A stretch of 5,039 nt of DNA from Pseudomonadota bacterium (lineage in GTDB: Bacteria; Pseudomonadota; Alphaproteobacteria; Rhizobiales; Beijerinckiaceae). Shown here piece after piece: positions 1 to 4,465 of this stretch. Each line of letters starts with the position of its first letter. Within the stretch, counting starts at the first letter, position 1. The DNA lies in NCBI GenBank assembly GCA_023422485.1, contig JAGTAM010000280.1:1-5039 (forward strand), read 5' to 3'. Position numbers and translations under genes: made by a program. The notes beneath the pieces are model-generated. The model searched no databases. It was not told the origin of the DNA and worked only from the letters and a program-made list of their open reading frames with translations.

Positions 1-385
1 GCTGATCGGACTGGCCGCCAAGAACGCGATCCTGATCGTGGAATTCGCCCACGACATCGAGAAGAGCGAGCACAAGGGGCCGGTGGACGCCGCCGTCCAG
101 GCCTGCCGCCTGCGCCTGCGCCCGATCCTGATGACGGCCTTCGCCTTCATCCTCGGCGTGCTCCCGCTCGTCATCGCCACGGGTCCCGGCGCCGAGATGC
201 GCCAAGCGCTCGGCACCGCGGTGTTCTTCGGCATGATCGGCGCGACCTTCTTCGGCCTGTTCCTGACGCCGGTCTTCTACGTGGTGATCCGCAAGGCGGT
301 GATCTGGATCGGCCGCAAGCGCGGCAAGGATCCGCACGGCAAGGATACACGCGGCGAGCCGAACGGAGCCCCGGCCCACGGCTGA
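1..385 (+). CDS. RND (HAE1/AcrB-type) multidrug efflux permease, C-terminal fragment
   Basis: This is the last 127 residues of an inner-membrane resistance-nodulation-division pump, which uses the proton gradient to push drugs and other amphiphiles out through a periplasmic adaptor and an outer-membrane channel. The frame is open from base 2 and stops at TGA 383-385; the start and about 900 residues lie upstream of the window. The fragment opens in the segment matching AcrB TM10 (GLAAKNAILIVEF). It keeps the lysine equivalent to AcrB Lys940, and the TM11 block RLRPILMT keeps the equivalents of Arg971 and Thr978; all three belong to the known proton relay. TM12 ends at TPVFYVVIRK. A basic, Gly/Pro-rich cytoplasmic tail of about 30 residues follows. 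Its adaptor gene would be expected upstream, outside the window. An intrinsic terminator begins about 30 bases after the stop, so this is probably the last gene of its operon. The family call is firm; the substrate cannot be told. Confidence 0.95.
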   Translation, partial: LIGLAAKNAILIVEFAHDIEKSEHKGPVDAAVQACRLRLRPILMTAFAFILGVLPLVIATGPGAEMRQALGTAVFFGMIGATFFGLFLTPVFYVVIRKAVIWIGRKRGKDPHGKDTRGEPNGAPAHG

Positions 386-417
386 GGCACGACGCGGCAG
401 AACGCACGGCAGGGGAT

Positions 418-461
418 GAGAACGCGGCCGGGAGCACTAGCTTCCGGCCGTTCTCGTTTTT
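418..461 (+). terminator. Intrinsic terminator after the RND pump gene
   Basis: Left arm 418-434 and right arm 441-455 pair as gagaacg-ggccgg with one bulged C on the left side, closing on a short loop around 435-440. The right arm is followed at once by GTTTTT (456-461). A long GC-rich stem plus a T-run is the classic Rho-independent form. It lies 33 bases after the RND stop codon. The T-run directly touches the Shine-Dalgarno sequence of the next gene, so it could also act as a leader attenuator for that gene. Confidence 0.82.
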
Positions 462-466
462 GAAGG
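462..466 (+). promoter_or_regulatory. Shine-Dalgarno GAAGG that fixes the MBL-fold gene start
   Basis: GAAGG ends 7 bases before GTG at 474, the ideal distance. The in-frame TTG at 468 is only 1 base from it, so GTG 474 is preferred. The site begins directly after the T-run of the terminator. Confidence 0.6.
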
Positions 467-473
467 TTTGCCC

Positions 474-1346
474 GTGCCCGGTTATCTGCCCTTCGCGGGC
501 GCCCTGAAGCTGCCCGCCTACACCTGCGACAATTGCGGCTTCTGGCAGCGCCATTTCGCGGCGCCGCCGAGTTGCCCGATGTGTCTCGACGCCCGCCACG
601 TCGTGCCGCAGGACGGCTGGCGCTTCCGCACCGCGCGCGAGGCGCAAGAGGCCTTTCCCTGCCACTGGGAGGAGTTGGAGCCCGGCGTCTGGCGCTTCTG
701 GAACGAGCCGGTCTCCGGCATCGGCCCGAGCGCCTACCTGATCCGGACCGAGAACGGGAATATGGGCTTCGAGGGCTGCCCGGTCTTCAGCGAGGCGGCC
801 CTCGACCAGATCGAGCGGCTGGGCGGCATGCAGGTGCTCTCGGCCTCCCACCCGCACTCTTACGGAGCGCTGGTGCAGCTCCAAGATCGCTTCGACCCGG
901 AGCTGTGCCTGCCCGCGGCCGACTTCACCTGGAGCGCGGCGCTCCAGGTATCCTGGCCTTACGACGACTTCCTCGAGCCCCTGCCGGGCCTCGAACTGCA
1001 CCGGACGGCGGGCCATTTCGACGGCCACGCGATCCTGTTCGATCGGGCCCGGAAAATCTGCTTCTGCGGCGACGCCCTCAAGTTCGAGCTCGACCCGAAT
1101 GACTTCCGCAAGGCGCTGACGATCTCGGCGCACAAGGCTTTCGTGCGCGGCGTGCCGCTGACGGTGAGCGAGCTGCGCCGCTACCGCGACGTGTTCGAGC
1201 GCCTCGACTTCACCCAGACCTGGACCCCGTTCGAACCGGCGGCCAATGTCGGGCGGACGGAGGTTTTGGCCCTGATCGACGCCATGCTCAGCAGCCGGCC
1301 CCATGCCGCGCCGGTGCCGTTGGCGGATCTTGGCCGCGAACGGTGA
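474..1346 (+). CDS. MBL-fold metallo-hydrolase-like protein with N-terminal zinc ribbon
   Basis: A protein of 290 residues from GTG 474; an in-frame TTG at 468 would add two residues but leaves no room for the ribosome binding site. The N-terminus carries two CxxC pairs (C18/C21 and C34/C37, as CDNC and CPMC) spaced like a rubredoxin-type zinc ribbon. The rest resembles a metallo-beta-lactamase fold: strand-rich start (GVWRFWNEPV), HPHSYG at 126-131 in place of HxHxDH, TAGHFDGH (H181) in place of TPGHTPG, CGDAL with D200, and a late histidine H220. The first-site ligands H126, H128 and H181 appear kept, while the Asp and His that complete HxHxDH are replaced by Tyr130 and Gly131. No signal peptide or membrane segment is seen, so it is probably cytoplasmic. 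The substrate is unknown. Glyoxalase-II-like or flavoprotein-like hydrolases share the fold, but nothing here selects one. The gene stands alone between hairpins and shows the same GC-rich codon use as its neighbours. The fold assignment comes from reading motifs, not from a search. Confidence 0.82.
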   Translation: MPGYLPFAGALKLPAYTCDNCGFWQRHFAAPPSCPMCLDARHVVPQDGWRFRTAREAQEAFPCHWEELEPGVWRFWNEPVSGIGPSAYLIRTENGNMGFEGCPVFSEAALDQIERLGGMQVLSASHPHSYGALVQLQDRFDPELCLPAADFTWSAALQVSWPYDDFLEPLPGLELHRTAGHFDGHAILFDRARKICFCGDALKFELDPNDFRKALTISAHKAFVRGVPLTVSELRRYRDVFERLDFTQTWTPFEPAANVGRTEVLALIDAMLSSRPHAAPVPLADLGRER

Positions 1347-1360
1347 GCCGCCTCGGCGGC
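1347..1360. repeat. Short GC-rich hairpin directly after the MBL-fold gene stop
   Basis: GCCGCC and GGCGGC form a 6-bp perfect inverted repeat around a 2-base centre, starting at the base after the TGA. There is no T-run. It may stabilise the mRNA 3' end or simply be a chance product of high GC. Confidence 0.35.
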
Positions 1361-1378
1361 CTCCGCTTCACACGAGGG

Positions 1379-1404
1379 GAAGGCGGTGGCCCGACACCGC
1401 CTTC
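1379..1404 (+). terminator. Probable transcription terminator hairpin after the MBL-fold gene
   Basis: A perfect 10-bp stem (GAAGGCGGTG at 1379-1388, CACCGCCTTC at 1395-1404) closes on the 6-base loop GCCCGA, 32 bases after the stop codon. The stem is strong, but GATCCTGCGG rather than a T-run follows, so it is not a textbook intrinsic terminator. Such U-poor hairpins can still stop transcription or protect the 3' end in GC-rich bacteria. It sits just before base composition falls sharply at about 1440, which fits a gene boundary. Confidence 0.5.
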
Positions 1405-1535
1405 GATCCTGCGGCACACCCTGACCCAGCGCGACGCAGCCTGAAATTAGCAAATGTTACATCTGCAGCCTGGCTATTCGCCACAACTCGAACCGATCAC
1501 AGCGCAACAATGAAGAATTGTTTCCATACATAGGC

Positions 1536-1558
1536 TTTATGTTAATCATAAATTTACC
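1536..1558 (+). promoter_or_regulatory. Candidate CtrA-type box with overlapping palindrome
   Basis: TTAA at 1542-1545, seven bases, then TTTA at 1553-1556 matches the alphaproteobacterial CtrA consensus TTAA-N7-TTAA with one mismatch. On the minus strand it ends in a full TTAAC. A perfect palindrome TTTATG-TTAAT-CATAAA (1536-1552) overlaps it. CtrA controls motility and chemotaxis genes in many alphaproteobacteria, so a site before a chemoreceptor makes sense, but AT-rich DNA gives such matches by chance. Confidence 0.3.
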
Positions 1559-1596
1559 GCCAAAACGAACATTTGCTGCAGGCGCGAATTCAAATA

Positions 1597-1614
1597 ATTG
1601 GCAATCTAGCCAAT
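1597..1614. repeat. ATTGGC-6-GCCAAT dyad, possible operator
   Basis: A perfect 6-bp inverted repeat with a 6-base spacer. An outer CGAAT (1585-1589) and ATTCG (1616-1620) extend the symmetry unevenly. It lies about 80 bases before the chemoreceptor start, a plausible place for a dimeric regulator. A GANTC (CcrM-type methylation) site, GATTC at 1615-1619, adjoins it. Confidence 0.3.
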
Positions 1615-1681
1615 GATTCGTCGCCACATGATGACAAATACTATTCTGCATATTTCAGATGATGCGGAGTAGGCGTGCCAT

Positions 1682-1686
1682 GGGGG
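1682..1686 (+). promoter_or_regulatory. Purine-rich Shine-Dalgarno for the chemoreceptor, favouring ATG 1693
   Basis: GGGGG lies 6 bases before ATG 1693. A rival signal, GGAG at 1666-1669, lies 5 bases before an in-frame GTG at 1675. I favour 1693 because related soluble chemoreceptors usually begin with Met-Phe directly before the LDALDRS segment. Confidence 0.45.
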
Positions 1687-1692
1687 CTTTTC

Positions 1693-3153
1693 ATGTTTGG
1701 CAAATCAAAACATAGTGAGGCACAGGCGAAGCTCGATGCACTCGATCGATCGCTCGCCACCATTGAGTTTGGGATGGACGGCACCATCGTGGATGCCAAC
1801 CAGAACTTCCTGGCCGCCGTCGGCTACGGGCTCGATGAGATCAGGGGGAAGCATCACCGCCTCTTCGTCGAAGCCGCCTATGCCGAGAGCGCCGAATACC
1901 GTGTCTTCTGGGACACACTGCGCGCCGGGCAGTACGCGGCGGGCGAGTTCCTGCGCCTTGGCAAATCCGGCCGCAAGATCTGGCTGGAGGCGACCTACAA
2001 CCCGGTGCTCGGGGCCAATGGTGCGCCGGAGCGGGTGGTGAAGTTCGCGACCGACATCACCGCCAAAAAGAACGAGACCAGCCGGCTCCTGACGATGATC
2101 GACGGCATGCCCGTCGCCGTCATGACCGCGGATCCGAAGGACGAGTTCAAGATCAACTATCTGAACCGGACCTCGGTGACGACGCTCTCCACGATCGAGG
2201 AGCACCTGCCGATCAAGGTTTCGGAGATGCTGGGACGCTCCTTCGATGTGTTCCATAAGAACCCGCATCATCAGCGGGCGATGCTGGCCGACAGCCGCCG
2301 CCTGCCGCACCGGGCCAAGATCAAGGTCGGCCCCGAAACCCTCGACCTGCGCGTCTCGGCGATCAACGGGCCGGAGGGCGAGTATGTCGGTCCGATGGTG
2401 ACGTGGTCGGTGATCACGGCCCAGGTCCAGATGTCGGCCGATGTCTCGCAGGTCGTCGAGGCGGTGCGATCGGCCGTGGAGCGGATGGGGCACTCGGCGG
2501 AGGAATTGTCGCGCTCGGCCGAGGATGCCCGGCAGCGCGCCGCCTCCGTCGCCGCCGGCTCGGCGCAGATGACGGCCTCGATTCAAGAGATCTCGGGGCA
2601 GGTCGGCAGCGTCTCCGAGCGCGCCCAGCGGATCGCGGCGCAGGCCGAGACGACCGATCTCACGGTGCGCCAGCTCGCGGACAACGCCCGCAAGGTCGAT
2701 GCGGTGGTGGCGATGATCCGTTCGATCGCCGACCAGACCAACCTGCTGGCGCTCAACGCCACCATCGAGGCGGCCCGCGCGGGAGCGGCCGGCCGCGGCT
2801 TCGCCGTGGTGGCCGCCGAGGTGAAGGCGCTGGCCGAGCAGACGGCTCGGGCGACCGGCGAGATCTCCGGCCAGATCGCCGCGATCCAGAGCGCGACCAG
2901 CGAGGCGGTCGAGGCCATCGGCACGATCACCGCGGCGGTCACGGACCTCTCGGGGCTGACGCTCGCCATGGCGAGCGCGGTCGAGGAGCAGGCGGCCTCG
3001 ACGCACGAGATGTCCGGCAACATCGTCGGCGTCTCCTCGGCGGCGGACGCCACCGGCAGCCATGTTGACGCGGTCCGCTCCATCGCCGAGGATCTCTCGA
3101 CGCATTCCGCCGGACTGGGCGCCAGCGTCGAGAAGTTCCTCAAGGCGAGCTGA
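1693..3153 (+). CDS. Soluble PAS-domain methyl-accepting chemotaxis protein
   Basis: A chemoreceptor of 486 residues (492 if GTG 1675 is used) that would control the CheA/CheW kinase complex. Residues about 15-125 form a PAS domain (MDGTIVDANQNFL, then GKHHRLF, and FATDITAKK at its end). Residues about 130-245 form a second PAS-like domain holding the FHKNPHHQ, LPHRAKIKVGPE and GPMVTWSV blocks seen in this receptor subfamily. From about 250 a long alpha-helical hairpin follows, with the invariant MCP tip at 347-370 (ADQTNLLALN, EAARAG, GRGFAVVA, then EVKALAEQT), where CheA and CheW bind. No transmembrane segment, periplasmic sensor or HAMP domain is present, so it should be cytoplasmic or form soluble arrays. 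The C-terminus (EKFLKAS) has no CheR/CheB-tethering pentapeptide. The likely methylated Glu/Gln positions flank the tip but cannot be fixed here. No che gene adjoins it, so it is an orphan receptor. The ligand is unknown; the PAS could hold heme, a flavin or nothing. The family call is firm. Confidence 0.95.
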   Translation: MFGKSKHSEAQAKLDALDRSLATIEFGMDGTIVDANQNFLAAVGYGLDEIRGKHHRLFVEAAYAESAEYRVFWDTLRAGQYAAGEFLRLGKSGRKIWLEATYNPVLGANGAPERVVKFATDITAKKNETSRLLTMIDGMPVAVMTADPKDEFKINYLNRTSVTTLSTIEEHLPIKVSEMLGRSFDVFHKNPHHQRAMLADSRRLPHRAKIKVGPETLDLRVSAINGPEGEYVGPMVTWSVITAQVQMSADVSQVVEAVRSAVERMGHSAEELSRSAEDARQRAASVAAGSAQMTASIQEISGQVGSVSERAQRIAAQAETTDLTVRQLADNARKVDAVVAMIRSIADQTNLLALNATIEAARAGAAGRGFAVVAAEVKALAEQTARATGEISGQIAAIQSATSEAVEAIGTITAAVTDLSGLTLAMASAVEEQAASTHEMSGNIVGVSSAADATGSHVDAVRSIAEDLSTHSAGLGASVEKFLKAS

Positions 3154-3293
3154 GGAGGGGCGGGGATCGGGCCAATCGGGCATGGGGCCGATGTGCCGAA
3201 GGTCACGAGAAGCGACGGCGCCATGCAACCGGTGGGCGTCAGGAGGCTTATAGCCACTTCAGCCCTCCGGGCGATCCGAACCCGTCACGCGTC

Positions 3294-3500
3294 ATGATCG
3301 ACAGCACGCGCCTTCTTCCGCCGGACTCCGGCTCCTCGACCAACCCGATCCTGTTCGGCGTGTCGGAAGGTCTCGCCAAGCTTCTGCCTCTGCCGGAGGA
3401 CGACACCTTCGCGTCTCTCCAGCCCGCGGCACTCGGAGAGGATCCGGCGCCCGGTCCGGCCCCAGCCGCTCCCGTGGTCGAGGCAGGGCCGACGGCCTGA
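3294..3500 (+). CDS. Possible small protein of unknown function (68 residues)
   Basis: An ATG-started frame of 68 residues whose third codon positions are mostly G or C, as in the neighbouring genes. I do not recognise it. The N-terminal half has a short amphipathic stretch (PILFGVSEGLAKLLPLPEDD); the C-terminal third is Pro/Ala-rich and acidic (GEDPAPGPAPAAP), so probably disordered. There is no signal peptide or membrane segment. The weak point is translation initiation: no Shine-Dalgarno lies near the ATG, and the good AGGAGG at 3241-3246 is 47 bases away. The frame is open further upstream but offers no other start in the 70 bases or so I checked. It runs in the same direction as the DedA gene, 82 bases ahead of it, and could be co-transcribed. 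It may be real and weakly translated, or a chance frame in GC-rich DNA. A frame on the opposite strand (3248-3574) is less convincing. Confidence 0.42.
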   Translation: MIDSTRLLPPDSGSSTNPILFGVSEGLAKLLPLPEDDTFASLQPAALGEDPAPGPAPAAPVVEAGPTA

Positions 3501-3582
3501 CGGGGAGGGCAGGGCCGCCCTGTTGCGGCCACGTTCATGGACAGACTGCGCCGCGACACGTTCCGCGGAGCCATTTCATCCC

Positions 3583-4227
3583 ATGTCCTTCCTCCAGGGA
3601 CTGCCGATCGCCGATCTGATCGCCCATTACGGCTATCTCGCCGTCTTCGTCGTCGTCGCGCTGGAGAGCGCGGGCGTGCCGATGCCGGGCGAGACCATCC
3701 TGATTTCCTCGGCGGTCTATGCCGGCAGCACCGGGAGCCTGAACGTCGTCCTCATCGTCGCCGCGGCAGCGACCGCCGCGATCCTCGGCGACAATGTCGG
3801 CTACTGGGTCGGGCGCCGCTGGGGCATGCCGCTGCTCTTGCGCTACGGCCACCTCATCGCCCTCGACCACGGACGGCTCAAGCTCGGGCAGTACCTGTTC
3901 CGCGAGCATGGCGGAAAGATCGTGTTCTTCGGTCGCTTCACGGCGATGCTGCGCGCCTATGCGGCGGTGCTGGCCGGGGTGAACCGCCTCGATGCCCGCC
4001 GCTTCATGCTGTTCAACGGACTCGGCGGCCTCGCCTGGGCCGGCATCATGGGCTTCGGCGCCTATGCCTGCGGCCGCTCGATCGAGCACATCGTCGGCCC
4101 GGTCGGCCTCGCGCTGCTGGCCTTCGTCGTCTTTGGCGGGGTTGCCCTGTGGCTGTTCATGAAGCGCCACGAGGAGCGGCTGCTGGTCAAGGCGGAAGCG
4201 GCGATTCCCGGTCCGCTGACTCATTAG
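3583..4227 (+). CDS. DedA/VTT-family integral membrane protein
   Basis: A protein of 214 residues from ATG 3583; GCGGAG at 3565-3570 is a somewhat distant ribosome binding site, 12 bases away. An in-frame TTG at 3523 is unlikely, because the added segment is unlike the family and has no binding site. DedA proteins act in the inner membrane; characterised members recycle undecaprenyl phosphate or other phospholipids across the bilayer and support pH and membrane-potential homeostasis. Family marks in order: ALESAGVPMPGET with E28 and E37, a hydrophobic stretch to about 68, GDNVGYWVGRRWG with D70 and R78, then REHGGKIVFFGRF with R118 and R124, followed by hydrophobic segments at about 146-165 and 171-193. 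The acidic and arginine residues known to matter in E. coli YqjA/YghB-type members appear kept. The GRFxPxxR motif lacks its proline (GRFTAMLR), as in one branch of the family. The tail after 193 is short and charged. The length is normal. Confidence 0.93.
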   Translation: MSFLQGLPIADLIAHYGYLAVFVVVALESAGVPMPGETILISSAVYAGSTGSLNVVLIVAAAATAAILGDNVGYWVGRRWGMPLLLRYGHLIALDHGRLKLGQYLFREHGGKIVFFGRFTAMLRAYAAVLAGVNRLDARRFMLFNGLGGLAWAGIMGFGAYACGRSIEHIVGPVGLALLAFVVFGGVALWLFMKRHEERLLVKAEAAIPGPLTH

Positions 4228-4264
4228 GTCTTCGACGCGTGCCGCGCCGAGGTCTCCCGCATCC

Positions 4265-4288
4265 CCTCTCCCCGCTCGCGGAGAGAGG
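4265..4288. repeat. Near-perfect GC-rich palindrome after dedA
   Basis: CCTCTC-C-CCGC (4265-4275) and GCGG-A-GAGAGG (4278-4288) pair over 10 bp with a single C/A mismatch around a 2-base centre. Sequences of this CCTCTCCCCG/CGGGGAGAGG type recur between genes in many Hyphomicrobiales genomes, so this may be one copy of a dispersed palindromic repeat. That is from general knowledge; only one copy is in the window. It could also serve as the DedA gene's terminator, though no T-run follows. Confidence 0.45.
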
Positions 4289-4308
4289 ACGTCACAGACC
4301 GTGGCGTC
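4288..4308. repeat. Second hairpin GACGTCAC/GTGGCGTC next to the palindrome
   Basis: An 8-bp stem with one G-U wobble (4288-4295 with 4301-4308) closes on the 5-base loop AGACC. It abuts the preceding palindrome, giving two tandem stem-loops in 44 bases. There is no T-run on either strand. Confidence 0.3.
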
Positions 4309-4404
4309 GGTGAAGCGAAGCGGCAGCCGAAGGGCGTGGGAACGTGGCCGAGAAATCTTCTCCTGAGCCGCGCCCTCGCCGCCGCTTCGGCTTTGCCTCT
4401 GCGT

Positions 4405-4432
4405 CTGGCCTGCACGACAGGGTGCAGGCCAG
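4405..4432. terminator. Perfect 11-bp hairpin between convergent genes, probable two-way terminator
   Basis: CTGGCCTGCAC (4405-4415) and GTGCAGGCCAG (4422-4432) are exact reverse complements around the 6-base loop GACAGG. It lies 34 bases past the stop codon of the minus-strand transaldolase/isomerase gene and 178 bases past the DedA stop, so its main client is probably the minus-strand gene. No T-run follows on either strand, so termination efficiency is uncertain. A smaller TCCCA/TGGGA stem (4435-4451) lies beside it. Confidence 0.5.
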
Positions 4433-4465
4433 CCTCCCAGCGCGAGTGGGAAGAGGGAAGAAGCC

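Larger units (their letters stand above)
1441..1692 (+). promoter_or_regulatory. AT-rich leader/promoter region of the chemoreceptor gene
   Basis: About 40% GC by hand count over 1441-1670, against clearly GC-rich genes on both sides. I see no coding region in it: the short frames crossing it lack codon bias and have no ribosome binding sites. It contains a TTTATG/CATAAA palindrome at 1536-1552, a CtrA-like box at 1541-1558, an ATTGGC/GCCAAT dyad at 1597-1614, and a widely spaced 10-bp inverted repeat at 1449 and 1568. A weak sigma-70-like pair is TTGTTT (1518) and GTTAAT (1541), 17 bases apart. No clear sigma-54 or sigma-28 site was found. The promoter role is inferred from composition and position. 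Confidence 0.55.

Noticed and set aside
171..1304. Long open frame of 377 residues on the minus strand opposite the MBL-fold gene
   Set aside because: It is a GC-driven shadow of a gene with clear motifs. Its translation is rich in Arg, Gly and Ala with no recognisable domain, and it also overlaps the RND gene and the terminator.
1598..1603. TTGGCA as a sigma-70 -35 box (5 of 6 matches)
   Set aside because: No acceptable -10 hexamer lies 16-18 bases downstream, and the bases belong to the ATTGGC/GCCAAT dyad.
1457..1651. Small minus-strand frame (64 residues) in the AT-rich leader
   Set aside because: It has no codon bias and no ribosome binding site, and the composition of the region explains a short chance frame.
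1705..3228. Open frame of 507 residues on the minus strand opposite the chemoreceptor
   Set aside because: The plus-strand product has unmistakable PAS and MCP domains. The minus-strand product is a His/Arg/Asp-rich string typical of an antisense shadow in GC-rich DNA.
3510..3530. Overlapping small hairpins (CAGGG/CCCTG and GGCCGC/GCGGCC) after the small frame
   Set aside because: Stems of 5-6 bp without a T-run are expected by chance at this GC content, so I do not call a terminator.
3248..3574. Minus-strand frame of 108 residues opposite the small frame at 3294
   Set aside because: It has Gly/Ser/Arg low-complexity composition, no recognisable motif and no supporting context. The plus frame has better codon bias and direction, though neither is certain.
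3535..4224. Minus-strand frame of 229 residues and plus-strand frame of 258 residues overlapping the DedA gene
   Set aside because: Both are shadows of the DedA frame, which carries the family motifs and hydrophobic segments.
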